From CAYXTI01 sp964468495 (lineage in GTDB: Bacteria; Pseudomonadota; Alphaproteobacteria; Rickettsiales; Rickettsiaceae): a DNA stretch of 26,339 nucleotides. Below the pieces are notes generated by a model. The model saw only the letters and a program-made list of their open reading frames with translations. It was not told the origin of the DNA and did no database searches. The translations under genes were made by a program, and so were the position numbers. Below are positions 15,620 to 24,071 of the stretch, piece after piece. The stretch covers positions 1-26,339 of the forward strand of contig CAYXTI010000006.1 of assembly GCA_964468495.1 (NCBI GenBank), written 5' to 3'. Position 1 is the stretch's first letter; every line of letters starts with the position of its first letter.

Positions 15620-16278
15620 TGAGAGAAATAATATTAGATACTGAAACTACAGGTTTGAATCCTAAAGAAGGCCATAGAATTGTTGAGATTGGGGCCGTAG
15701 AGATGATTAACAAGATAGTAACTGACAAAAAATTTCATTACTATCTTAATCCAGAAAGAACTGTTCCAATAGAAGCATATAATATACATGGTATTTCATC
15801 GAAATTTTTAGAAAATAAACCTTTATTTAAAGATGTTGTTACTGATTTTTTAGCATTTATTCAAAATTCTAGGTTGGTTATTCATAATGCAAATTTTGAT
15901 CTGAGCTTTTTAAATTATGAATTAAGTATAATAGGAATGAAGGCTCTGAATTATTTAGAGGTAACTGATACATTAGCTTTAGCTAGGACACTTTTTCCTG
16001 GTAGTAAAGTTAATTTAGATGCTTTGTGCAAGCGATTTAAAATAAATTACCATTCTTTAAGGAAATATCATAGTGCATTAAATGATGCTAAATTACTTGC
16101 TCAAGTATATATAGAGCTTTCAGGAGGAAGACAAGTAAGTTTTTTAATTAAATCTAATGAGGGTAATGATATAAAAAATATTGTGTATAAAAAAGTTGTG
16201 GGAAATAATATAATCATTACTCCGACAAAGGAAGAAGAAATATTATATAAAAAATTTTTAGCAAGTTTTAACTGTTGA
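15619..16278 (+). CDS. dnaQ: DNA polymerase III epsilon subunit (proofreading exonuclease)
   Basis: A 219-aa DEDDh 3'-5' exonuclease. The Exo I motif is LDTETTGL (metal ligands Asp7 and Glu9). Exo II is HNANFDLSFL, and Exo III is HSALNDAKLLAQVY, with the catalytic His and Asp. GIVEIG-type sequence appears as HRIVEIGAVEM. The C-terminal tail after about 180 is short and divergent; in E. coli the corresponding part contacts the alpha subunit. It removes misincorporated bases during replication. The ATG overlaps the coaE stop (TAATG), and the next gene begins 13 nt after its stop. Confidence 0.95.
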   Translation: MREIILDTETTGLNPKEGHRIVEIGAVEMINKIVTDKKFHYYLNPERTVPIEAYNIHGISSKFLENKPLFKDVVTDFLAFIQNSRLVIHNANFDLSFLNYELSIIGMKALNYLEVTDTLALARTLFPGSKVNLDALCKRFKINYHSLRKYHSALNDAKLLAQVYIELSGGRQVSFLIKSNEGNDIKNIVYKKVVGNNIIITPTKEEEILYKKFLASFNC

Positions 16279-16291
16279 CTGTTAAAATTAT

Positions 16292-16870
16292 ATGGTTATA
16301 AAAGATATTGTTCGGAAAGAAATTTTACAAAAAAGAAAATTCTTTGATGAATTAAATTACTATGATAAAAATGAAAAAGTTCAAGATTATATTGAAGAAT
16401 TAATCAATTCTTTATTGCTTAATAATAATACTAGTTACCAAAATTATACTTTAGGATTTTATCTTTTTTTAAAAGGAGAACCAGATTTAACAAAGCTAAT
16501 AATTAAGTTTAGTAATAATTATTTTATTGCGTTACCAAAAATATTAAGGAATGAATTGTTTTATATACGTTATCAAACTGGATCTGAATTGGAATATAGT
16601 GCTTTTAAGAATTTAATGCATCCAAAGCATGGAATTAAAGTAATACCTAATATTATCGTTGTTCCTGCTCTTGCTTATAGCATAAGGGGAATTCGTCTTG
16701 GTTTTGGTTTTAATTTTTTTAATGATTTTTTAATAAAAATGAAAAAATATTATCAAGTAATAACTATAGGGGTATGTTTTAATGATTATTTATTTTCATA
16801 CTTGCCAATAGATGGATATGAGGTATCTTTAGATTATGTTGTTACAGATAAAATGATTATAAAAATATGA
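16292..16870 (+). CDS. 5-formyltetrahydrofolate cyclo-ligase family protein
   Basis: A 192-aa protein of the MTHFS (YgfA/Fau) family, which uses ATP to turn 5-formyl-THF into methenyl-THF. Recognisable parts are the basic N-terminal helix with RKEILQKRKFFDE, GFYLFLKGEPDL, FALPK-like IALPKIL, VVPALAYSIRGIRLGFG and the C-terminal LPIDGYEVSLDYVVTDKMI. The phosphate-binding loop is normally GYGGGYYDRFL; here it reads GFGFNFFNDFL, losing two glycines and the Tyr/Arg. Activity may therefore be weakened or changed. Family membership is likely from the flanking motifs. The gene overlaps cvpA by four bases (ATGA) and belongs to the coaE-dnaQ run. Confidence 0.78.
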   Translation: MVIKDIVRKEILQKRKFFDELNYYDKNEKVQDYIEELINSLLLNNNTSYQNYTLGFYLFLKGEPDLTKLIIKFSNNYFIALPKILRNELFYIRYQTGSELEYSAFKNLMHPKHGIKVIPNIIVVPALAYSIRGIRLGFGFNFFNDFLIKMKKYYQVITIGVCFNDYLFSYLPIDGYEVSLDYVVTDKMIIKI

Positions 16871-17463
16871 AATTTACAGCTATTGATATTATTATTTTAA
16901 TCATCATATCAAGTTCTTCGTTTCTAGGTCTATATAAAGGATTACTTAATATTATAATTAACATTATTGCTTTTGTTTTATCTATATTTACAGCAATTAC
17001 TCTTTTCCCTTATATTCAATTAATAATACATAATCATATGAGTAGTGAGTTACTTAGTGCTATAGTAAGCGGAGTATCATCTTATATTTTTTCTTTATTA
17101 TTTTTTTCCATTATTTTTTCAAAGCTTGGACAATTTATTACTGATCGTTATAGTGGTTTTCTTGATCGAATGATGGGAGGAGTTTTTGGATTTTTAAGGG
17201 GGGTATTTATAGTGGTAGTTATAATATTCATAATAATAGTATTTTATTCAAATGCATATTTTAAATCTAATAATCTTCATGATATGGTATTAAATCTAGA
17301 TAAAGCTAAGGTTCCTAAGTGGTATTCTGAATCTGTTACTACGTATTATGCAGAGGATGTTTTATTTATGATACTAAAAATAATTCCAGAAAGTTATTTA
17401 AAAACAGTAAAATTGTATCGTCCAGATCAGGAAGAGATTATTCTTAATCAAGAAGATAAATAA
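16867..17463 (+). CDS. cvpA: CvpA-family inner-membrane protein
   Basis: A 198-aa protein with four predicted membrane helices in the first 120 residues: AIDIIILIIISSSSFLGLYKG, then IIAFVLSIFTAITLFPYIQ, then a helix around residues 62-83, and the fourth following LDRMMGGVFGFLRG. The Asp in the first helix and the (L)DRxxGxxFGxxRG segment are CvpA signatures. E. coli CvpA is needed for colicin V production and for resistance to bile salts; its molecular action is unknown. The polar C-terminal 70 residues should be exposed. It overlaps the upstream gene by four bases, and a 109-nt gap separates it from tatC. Confidence 0.85.
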   Translation: MKFTAIDIIILIIISSSSFLGLYKGLLNIIINIIAFVLSIFTAITLFPYIQLIIHNHMSSELLSAIVSGVSSYIFSLLFFSIIFSKLGQFITDRYSGFLDRMMGGVFGFLRGVFIVVVIIFIIIVFYSNAYFKSNNLHDMVLNLDKAKVPKWYSESVTTYYAEDVLFMILKIIPESYLKTVKLYRPDQEEIILNQEDK

Positions 17464-17572
17464 TAAGGCTAGAAAATGATAATTAATAGTATTATTAGTT
17501 TTCAAGCAAATATTTAATTATGAATATTAATATGTTATATTTATGTATAGTAATTAATAAACAGTTGTAGAT

Positions 17573-18328
17573 ATGAAAAAATATACTCTTAAAGAGCATT
17601 TTTTTGAGCTTAGGTTTAGGTTAATAAAAGTTATTTCTTTCTTTTTTGTAACTTTTTGTTTATGTTATTATTATAAAAATGAATTACTTTTTATTTTATT
17701 AAAGCCATTAATTAATGTTACACAATATAAAATTCATAGAATAATATATACTGGGTTAACAGAGGCATTTGTATCATATTTAAAATTGTCTGTTTTTTCT
17801 TCTTTTTTACTAACATTCCCTATTATTTGTTATCAATTATATTTTTTTATAGAACCTGGTTTAAAAAATAGAGAGAAAAATATTATTTTATTAGTTTTTG
17901 TTATTTCTCCTATATTATTTTTTTCCAGTAGTTTTATTTTGTTTTATTTTGTCATGCCTAAATCTTGGCAGTTTTTTTTAAGTTTTGAAACAGTAGATGC
18001 TGTAGTTCCTATAGTTTTGGAGGCAAAAGTAAGTGAATATTTAACTTTAGTTATGCAGTTTATTGTTGCTTTTGGTTTAGCTTTTCAGCTACCAATAGTA
18101 TTAGTTGTATTGAGTATATTAAATGTTATTACTACAAAAAGTTTAAAGAAGAAGAGAAGAATATCAATAGTAATTAATTTTATTTTAGCTGCTATATTAA
18201 CTCCTCCTGATATATTTAGTCAAATCGCTCTTGCTCTTCCTTTGATTTTGTTATATGAAATTTCTATAGTAATGTGTAATTTTATAGAAAAAAGAGAGAA
18301 AAAATATGTTGGATCTAAAGTGGATTAG
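17573..18328 (+). CDS. tatC: Sec-independent translocase subunit TatC
   Basis: A 251-aa protein of normal TatC length with six membrane helices. The N-terminal LKEHFFELRFRLIK corresponds to the conserved LxEHLxELRxR signal-peptide-binding region, FIEPGLKNREKN to the conserved FxxPGLxxxE loop, and the last third holds QLPIVLVVLS and the late TPPDIFSQ. TatC recognises twin-arginine signal peptides of folded proteins, such as the Rieske iron-sulphur protein, and recruits TatA. Its partner tatA is on the opposite strand at 23602-23754; no tatB is seen. Its end overlaps the start of serS by 23 nt. Confidence 0.95.
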   Translation: MKKYTLKEHFFELRFRLIKVISFFFVTFCLCYYYKNELLFILLKPLINVTQYKIHRIIYTGLTEAFVSYLKLSVFSSFLLTFPIICYQLYFFIEPGLKNREKNIILLVFVISPILFFSSSFILFYFVMPKSWQFFLSFETVDAVVPIVLEAKVSEYLTLVMQFIVAFGLAFQLPIVLVVLSILNVITTKSLKKKRRISIVINFILAAILTPPDIFSQIALALPLILLYEISIVMCNFIEKREKKYVGSKVD

Positions 18329-19577
18329 AACAAATTTTAAAAAATTTAATGATCTATTAGTAGCTAGAGGATGTGATATTAATCTAGAGGAAATCATACG
18401 TCTAGATAAAGAAAAAAGAGAAATTATTGAATTGGTTCAGCAATTTCAAAAGGCTAAAAATATAAAATCTAAGATGCTTAGATCATTTAAAAAAAATGGA
18501 ATTGGGATAGAAATACATAGGGATATTACTCATATTAATGAAAAACTAATAGATTTAGATAAACTATTATTAAAATATAATAAACTACAAGATATTATAG
18601 ATCTTATTCCAAATTTACCATTAGAAGATGTCCCAATAGGTTCTAATGAGAGTATGAATAAGTTGATAAGGAATTTTAAAGAAGAAAAATATTTATTAAA
18701 TTCTAAAACTCATGAAGAGCTTGGTAAGAATCTTGGCATGATGGATTTTATACAAACAGTAAAAATCTCAGGAAGTAGATTTGTAACATTAAAGGGTGGA
18801 TTAGCTAGACTAGAACGAGCGCTAATTAACTTTATGTTAGATATCCATACTATTAAATTTAATTATGAAGAAGTTTCTATACCTTCTTTGGTCAAATCAG
18901 AAGCAATGTATAATGTAGGTCAATTGCCAAAATTTGCTCATGAATCATATGCAACAAATAATGATAAATTTAGGTTGATTCCAACAGCTGAAGTTCCTTT
19001 AACTAATATGGTTGCTGGATTAATATTATCAGCTGAGGAAATGCCTAAAAAGTATGTTGCCTGCAGTAATTGTTATAGATTAGAAGCAGGAAGTGCAGGA
19101 AAAGATAGTAAAGGGATGTTTAGGACCCATCAGTTTTCTAAAGTAGAACTTGTTACTATTACAACTCCAAATCAATCTGAATATGAACATCAATATATGC
19201 TTAATGCAGCTGAAACTGTATTAAAGCAACTTGATATCCCATATAGGATAATGTTATTATGTAGAGGAGATATGGGGTTCTCTGCTTGTAAAACTTATGA
19301 TATTGAAGTATGGTTACCAGGACAAAAAAAGTATAGAGAAATATCTAGTGTATCTAACTGTGGTGACTTTCAAGCTAGAAGAATGAAGGCTAAATATAAA
19401 GATCTATTAAAAAAGGAAAATATATATGTTCATACTTTAAATGGATCAGCTTTAGCTGTAGGTAGAACAATAGTAGCTATTATGGAAAATTATCAGAATT
19501 CTGATGGATCTATAACAATTCCTAAGGTTTTAGTACCTTATATGGGGGGTGTTGATAAAATTAGTAAAAGCATGTAG
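18306..19577 (+). CDS. serS: Seryl-tRNA synthetase
   Basis: Charges tRNA-Ser with serine. The 423-aa protein has the N-terminal two-helix coiled coil (about 30-100) that grips the long variable arm of tRNA-Ser. The class II catalytic domain follows: TAEVPLTNM, motif 2 as FRTHQFSKVELV and motif 3 as GSALAVGRTIVAIMENYQ. The start at 18306 (MLDLKWIRTNF) matches the very conserved family start and lies inside the end of tatC, preceded by an AGAGAG ribosome site. It is the last gene of the rightward cluster. No clear terminator follows. Confidence 0.96.
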   Translation: MLDLKWIRTNFKKFNDLLVARGCDINLEEIIRLDKEKREIIELVQQFQKAKNIKSKMLRSFKKNGIGIEIHRDITHINEKLIDLDKLLLKYNKLQDIIDLIPNLPLEDVPIGSNESMNKLIRNFKEEKYLLNSKTHEELGKNLGMMDFIQTVKISGSRFVTLKGGLARLERALINFMLDIHTIKFNYEEVSIPSLVKSEAMYNVGQLPKFAHESYATNNDKFRLIPTAEVPLTNMVAGLILSAEEMPKKYVACSNCYRLEAGSAGKDSKGMFRTHQFSKVELVTITTPNQSEYEHQYMLNAAETVLKQLDIPYRIMLLCRGDMGFSACKTYDIEVWLPGQKKYREISSVSNCGDFQARRMKAKYKDLLKKENIYVHTLNGSALAVGRTIVAIMENYQNSDGSITIPKVLVPYMGGVDKISKSM

Positions 19578-20047
19578 CAAAACTTATTTTTACAGATGTT
19601 TATTCTTGGAATCCTTAAAAGTCCGATTATAAAAAGTAGAGATTTTTTATATGCTGAAGAAAACGGTATCAAATTACTCCTTGTAATTCTGAGCTAGAAC
19701 TTCAATTAGATATAGCTAATAAAGTTATGCATGACAATAAAGATGTTTTAAAAAAATTTGCAGAATAATACCGAAGCTCCTAGATTTGGGTTTTAAAAGA
19801 TGTGATTTTATCACAATTCATTAAGAACAAATATTAGCTCATGGAGGTATAAGAAGTGTTCGATATATAGATATCTTTTATATATGCGTACTCAAAAGAA
19901 TGGATTTATTCTGGTAGTGAGCGAGCATATATCTATTCTAGAATGGGCGCTAGTTATTGTTACAGAATTGCTACTAACTACCTATTTTTGATGGTAACAA
20001 AATGATATCTTTATCAACTATGTTGGTATTTTTTATTAGAAATAGTG
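19578..20047 (+). pseudogene. Decayed coding remnant between serS and terC
   Basis: These 470 bases contain no intact gene, yet short frames read like protein in pieces on the plus strand. An example is NSELELQLDIANKVMHDNKD, continued by VLKKFAE (about 19692-19770), ending at stops and followed by other-frame fragments with ILAHGGIRSVRYI (about 19832-19870) and SKEWIYSGSERAYIYSRMGA (about 19890-19950). The pieces lie in order on one strand but in different frames with stop codons, as expected for a gene broken by several indels. G and C are a little more frequent than in true spacers nearby. I cannot name the ancestor. Plain non-coding DNA remains possible. Confidence 0.35.
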
Positions 20048-20977
20048 TTAAAATGTATATTTAGGCGATTTTCTTTTTTTTATAATAGATAATAATATAC
20101 CTCCAATTATTAAACTAAAAGTAACTAGTAAAGGAATATACGAAGGTATTTTTATAAAGTGAGATATGATAATCTTTATAGATATAAGAATTATTATAAT
20201 ACCCAATGAATATTTAATATATTTGAATCTTTTCACTATGTGTTCTAGACAATAAAATAATGCTCTTAGCCCAAGAATAGCAAAAACATTAGAAGTATAT
20301 ACAATATATGTGTTTTGAGTAATTGAAAGAATTATAGGAATACTATCAATAGCAAAAATTAAATCCATAAATTCAATAGTAATAAGGGCCATAAATAAAG
20401 GTGTACAGTATATTTTATTATTTTTTTTTATAAAAAATTTGTCACCATGCAATTTGGGTTCTATATTTAGGTATTTATTTAGTAATTTGTATATAATACT
20501 ATTTTTAATATCAATTTTACTATGATCAGATAAGCAAAGAGTCTTAATTCCTGTGTACATTAATATGGCAGAAAAAACAAACATAATCCAATCAAATTTT
20601 GCAATTAGTGCTATACCAGTTAATAGCATTATTGCTCTTGAGAGCAGTGCAAATAAGATTCCTAAAAATAAAACTTTATGCTGATATTTGGATGGAATAT
20701 TAAAAAACTTAAAAATGATTAAAAATACAAAAATATTATCTAAACTCATAGTTTTTTCTAATATATATCCAGTATAGTATTCTTGCATACTTTTTGTACC
20801 CATAGTATAGTATATATATATGCCAAAAAGGCATGCAATTATTATATAGAATATGCTTAATAATAAGCTGATATATATTCTATAATCCTTATTTTTACTA
20901 AAAATAAATAAATCTATTATTAATAAAGATACGATGATAATAAAGAAAATGATCGAATGATTTATTGATAGATCCAT
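20048..20977 (-). CDS. TerC/Alx-family membrane protein (probable metal-ion transporter)
   Basis: A 309-aa protein with about eight to nine membrane helices, the usual TerC length. Conserved parts are the early YYTGYILEKTMSLDNIFVF and the second-half FMALITIEFMDLIFAIDSIP, each carrying the membrane-embedded acidic residues (Glu/Asp) that define the family, and ILGLRALFYCLE near 235. Family members in E. coli (Alx, YoeB/MeeF-type) export manganese, and others are linked to tellurite resistance or metal loading of exported proteins. Manganese handling is a reasonable guess here. It is convergent with serS across the decayed region and is 136 nt from recN, so it is probably transcribed separately. 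Confidence 0.88.
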   Translation of the reverse strand: MDLSINHSIIFFIIIVSLLIIDLFIFSKNKDYRIYISLLLSIFYIIIACLFGIYIYYTMGTKSMQEYYTGYILEKTMSLDNIFVFLIIFKFFNIPSKYQHKVLFLGILFALLSRAIMLLTGIALIAKFDWIMFVFSAILMYTGIKTLCLSDHSKIDIKNSIIYKLLNKYLNIEPKLHGDKFFIKKNNKIYCTPLFMALITIEFMDLIFAIDSIPIILSITQNTYIVYTSNVFAILGLRALFYCLEHIVKRFKYIKYSLGIIIILISIKIIISHFIKIPSYIPLLVTFSLIIGGILLSIIKKRKSPKYTF

Positions 20978-21113
20978 AATATATATAACAATAGATATAA
21001 TGACACTAATATAAAAACAATGTTAGCACCAAATGCAGATTAGCAGATAATATTATTATATACTTTATTTTAATTTAATTTTTAATTGTGATTAATTTGG
21101 TATATAAACTACT

Positions 21114-22772
21114 TTATTGAGTGATTAATTCTTTTGCAGCAGAGATACTGTTTTCTGTTATTTTTTTTCCAGAAATCATTCTAGCTAGTTCTTTTGATTG
21201 TTCTTTTTGCGTAAGAACATTAAGAGTTATGTAAAAAAAATTTTTATCTTGTATTTTTTTTACTAAGATATGTTGATTAGCTTTTCCTGCAATTTGAGCT
21301 TGATGTGTAATGCTTATTACTTGTGTATGTGTACTTAATTTTTTAAAGTTATTACCTATAGCATCTGATACAGCTCCACTGGTTCCAGAATCTATTTCAT
21401 CAAATATAAGGGTAGGTGATTTTATTAGATTGTTATTTTTTAAAATAGCTGATTTGAGTGAAATTATAAATCTAGATAATTCTCCACCAGAAAATATTTG
21501 ATTAATCAAAGATTCTTCTGTGCCTGGATTAGACGATACCATAAATTGGACATTGTCTATTCCATTTTTTGTTATATTAGATTCATTTGTTACTATTTTA
21601 ATTCTAAAAGTTGTTTGTTCCATCTTTAGTTTATTTAGTTCTTCTGTTGTTCTTTCTTGTAGCATTATTGCTGTTTGATGTCTTTTTTCTGATAACTCTT
21701 TAGCAGCTTTTAGATATTTTATTTTGTTTTCTATATATTTTTTTTGTGTATCAGTAGTTTTTGTTATTTTTTTTTCTAATAAACTTAGTCTTTTTTTAGA
21801 TTGATTAACAGTATTTTCAAGATTATCTACAGTACAATTGTTTTTTCTTGCAAGGTGTTTAATGTAATGTAAACGTTCTTCTATATTATCAAGAGAATAA
21901 TCTGATATAACATTATTTTGTTCGTTTAATAGATCATATAATAGAGTTATTGAATCTTCCAATCTATCATATGCTTTATCTAATAGAGAGTTAATATTTT
22001 GAGTTTTCTTTATGTTTTCTATTTTTTTTAGATTCCTTTGGCATTGAGTGATTATTTTATTAAAATTACTTGATTCTATGTCTTGAATTATTGTTGTTAT
22101 AATATTAATTATATTATTTTTTTGTATAATTTTTTCTTTTTCTTTAATTAGTTCTTCTTCTTCTTTTGGTTGAATATTAGCATTTTCTATTTCAGTACAT
22201 ATATGTGTTAGGTAGCTTATTTCTTCTTTAAGAGATTCTTGGTTATTTTTATCTATTTTTAATTCATTAGAAGATTCTTGCCATTTTTTATATAATTTAG
22301 TTACATTATTAGTGAATTTAGACAACATACCAAATTGGTCAAGTATTTCGATATGTAAACTAGGCTCTATTAATTTTAAATTAGTATTTTGTATATGCAA
22401 TTCAATTGATATTGAAAATAAATTTTTTATTATTTTTTGGTTTACTGCTTTGTTATTAATAAAAAATCTTGTCCTTCCTGTATTAGTTTTGATACTTTTA
22501 ATAACGATTTCTGTTGTTTCTATTATTCCTATTTCTTGTAGATATGAACTTGTACTCTTATTAGGTATTAATTTTAATGATACTGAGCATGAGTTAGCTC
22601 CTTTCATAATGATATTTTTTGGGATTTTATGCCCAAAACAAAATAGTATAGCATCTAGTATTATAGATTTCCCAGACCCACTTTCCCCTGTAATAACATT
22701 CAGCTTAGGGCTAAAAAAACATTCTATTTTTTTTACTAAAATAAAATTTTCAATATATATGCTATGTAGCAT
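21114..22772 (-). CDS. recN: DNA repair protein RecN
   Basis: An SMC-like ATPase acting in double-strand-break repair by recombination. At 552 aa it matches the family. Walker A is GESGSGKS (29-36). A long coiled-coil middle (about 150-370, rich in Glu, Lys, Ile) is broken by the usual hinge-like turn. The ABC signature is IFSGGELSRFIISLK, Walker B TLIFDEIDSGTSG and the H-loop ISITHQAQIAG. The start at 22772 gives the canonical MLHSIYIENFILV. The gene lies 29 nt downstream of bamD in the same direction; a bamD-recN pair is common in alphaproteobacteria. Confidence 0.95.
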   Translation of the reverse strand: MLHSIYIENFILVKKIECFFSPKLNVITGESGSGKSIILDAILFCFGHKIPKNIIMKGANSCSVSLKLIPNKSTSSYLQEIGIIETTEIVIKSIKTNTGRTRFFINNKAVNQKIIKNLFSISIELHIQNTNLKLIEPSLHIEILDQFGMLSKFTNNVTKLYKKWQESSNELKIDKNNQESLKEEISYLTHICTEIENANIQPKEEEELIKEKEKIIQKNNIINIITTIIQDIESSNFNKIITQCQRNLKKIENIKKTQNINSLLDKAYDRLEDSITLLYDLLNEQNNVISDYSLDNIEERLHYIKHLARKNNCTVDNLENTVNQSKKRLSLLEKKITKTTDTQKKYIENKIKYLKAAKELSEKRHQTAIMLQERTTEELNKLKMEQTTFRIKIVTNESNITKNGIDNVQFMVSSNPGTEESLINQIFSGGELSRFIISLKSAILKNNNLIKSPTLIFDEIDSGTSGAVSDAIGNNFKKLSTHTQVISITHQAQIAGKANQHILVKKIQDKNFFYITLNVLTQKEQSKELARMISGKKITENSISAAKELITQ

Positions 22773-22801
22773 TTAAACTGTATAAGTTTGAATTTTTTGA
22801 C

Positions 22802-23542
22802 TTATTTTAATAAGTCTTTACCATATGATGTCCAAATTGCATCAGGATATTCATGCTTAAGTACATTATAATAAATTTTAGCTTCATCTATTAGTCCAAG
22901 CATTTTAGTACTTTCTATAAGTCTATATAAAGCTTCTGGTCTATATATTGGCTTGTTATTATCATTTGCAATTATTTGGAATCTAGCTATTGCAGCTATA
23001 GGGTTATTCTTTTTAAGATAATATCTCCCTATTATCATATTATGTCCAGCTATACGGTCATTAGTTAACTCTAGTTTTAGTCTTGCACTTTTAGAGTACT
23101 TGCTATTAGGGTAATTTTCTATTATCCATTTTAATTGCTTTTGAGCTATATAAGTTTTAGTTTGATCAAGATTATTGTTATTAATTTGAGCATAAAAAGA
23201 TAAAGCATATAAGTAATGCGAATATAAAATATCTTTATGTCTTGGATATAATAGATGATATAAATCTATTATATCTATTGCGTCATCATATTCCTCTGCT
23301 AAATATAGTGAGTATGCTTGCATAAGTTTAGCTTCAGCATTTATGGGATGTGCTGGATATTGTATATATATATTACTAAATTCTTCAGCAGCATCTTGAT
23401 ATTGACCATTTTTTAAGTTATTTATCCCATTATCATATAAAACCACAGCAGGAACAATAACATTATTGTTTTTATAAGTACAACTTGTTGTTATTAACAT
23501 TAATATTGCAGTAGTAATTCTAGGAAAATAAAGGAAACGCAT
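22802..23542 (-). CDS. bamD: Outer-membrane assembly lipoprotein BamD (ComL)
   Basis: A 246-aa lipoprotein. The signal peptide ends in LITTSC (Cys21), an acceptable though not ideal lipobox. The mature part consists of tetratricopeptide-type repeats: LYDNGINNLKNGQYQDAAEE, then AEAKLMQAYSLYLAEEYDDA, and further copies to about residue 240. BamD is the essential non-barrel partner of BamA in folding outer-membrane proteins, so the cell has a true outer membrane. The length is normal. It is followed by recN after 29 nt and preceded by tatA 59 nt upstream. Confidence 0.92.
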   Translation of the reverse strand: MRFLYFPRITTAILMLITTSCTYKNNNVIVPAVVLYDNGINNLKNGQYQDAAEEFSNIYIQYPAHPINAEAKLMQAYSLYLAEEYDDAIDIIDLYHLLYPRHKDILYSHYLYALSFYAQINNNNLDQTKTYIAQKQLKWIIENYPNSKYSKSARLKLELTNDRIAGHNMIIGRYYLKKNNPIAAIARFQIIANDNNKPIYRPEALYRLIESTKMLGLIDEAKIYYNVLKHEYPDAIWTSYGKDLLK

Positions 23543-23601
23543 AATGATTATGAAAACTGAACTAAGAAAATTAATATATTATTTTTCTTATTAAATAAGA
23601 T

Positions 23602-23754
23602 TTATTTATTATCTTTATTATCATCTTTGATACTCTCTTTAAAGGCTTTTAATCCTTTACCAAGATCAGACATTACTTGCGGCAGTCTTCCAGCTCCAAA
23701 TAATAAAAGAATAATCAATAGAATCAGTAATAATTGACTAATACTTACTCCCAT
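23602..23754 (-). CDS. tatA: Sec-independent translocase subunit TatA (50 aa)
   Basis: A short gene easily missed. It starts MGVSISQLLLILLIILLLFG, one membrane helix, followed by the TatA/E signature FGAGRLPQVMSDLGKGLKAF, an amphipathic helix, and a charged tail rich in Asp and Lys. The FG hinge and the LGKGLKAFK segment are diagnostic. TatA oligomers form the passage for folded proteins recruited by TatC (17573-18328). No TatB is visible in the window, so this TatA may do both jobs, as in minimal Tat systems. The gene is 59 nt upstream of bamD and has its own good promoter. Confidence 0.92.
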   Translation of the reverse strand: MGVSISQLLLILLIILLLFGAGRLPQVMSDLGKGLKAFKESIKDDNKDNK

Positions 23755-23790
23755 GACAATTTAACCTATATTTAAAATTAAACAACGATG

Positions 23791-23819
23791 ATTATATCTT
23801 ATAATGTATGAGTTTGCAA
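23791..23819 (-). promoter_or_regulatory. Sigma-70 promoter for tatA (and possibly bamD-recN)
   Basis: Read leftward: TTGCAA (23819-23814), a 17-nt spacer and a perfect TATAAT (23796-23791). The start of transcription would be near 23784, 30 nt before the tatA ATG. It lies just past the 3' end of tRNA-Glu, so it separates the tRNA from the tatA unit. Confidence 0.55.
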
Positions 23820-23849
23820 TACTATAGGAAAGATAGCATCTGAATTATG

Positions 23850-23922
23850 TGACCCCTACGGTATTTGAAACCGTGTTTTCACCTTGAAAGGGTGATGTCC
23901 TAACCAGCTAGACGAAGGGGCC
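23850..23922 (-). tRNA. trnE: tRNA-Glu (anticodon TTC)
   Basis: A complete 73-nt cloverleaf on the minus strand. The acceptor stem GGCCCCT pairs with AGGGGTC (one G-U). The D-arm has the TCTAGCTGGTTAGGA pattern, the anticodon arm is ATCACC-CTTTCAA-GGTGAA with TTC, and the T-arm is ACGGT-TTCAAAT-ACCGT. The discriminator is A and the following bases are CAT, so the 3' CCA is not encoded and must be added by CCA-transferase. In addition to translation, Glu-tRNA is the precursor for 5-aminolevulinate in alphaproteobacteria only if HemA of the C5 type is used, which cannot be judged here. Confidence 0.95.
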
Positions 23923-24033
23923 GCGTTTTTTTTTAGTTATATTATAACTATTAGATAAATGATACAGAAATTATAACTTTTTATCTCTCTTTTACAAGTA
24001 CTTTTAATATGCTATTTTTATTTATTATTCTAT

Positions 24034-24054
24034 AAAAAGCTATTGACTATAGCT
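24034..24054 (-). terminator. Rho-independent terminator after the GST-like gene
   Basis: Read leftward: AGCTAT (24054-24049), loop AGTCA, ATAGCT (24043-24038), then a run of T. It begins 18 nt after the stop codon at 24072. Confidence 0.55.
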
Positions 24055-24071
24055 AGATAATAATTAGTTTT

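Noticed and set aside
17464..17572. Terminator between cvpA and tatC
   Set aside because: The AT-rich imperfect pairing near 17475-17505 has no stable stem; the gap is better left as spacer.
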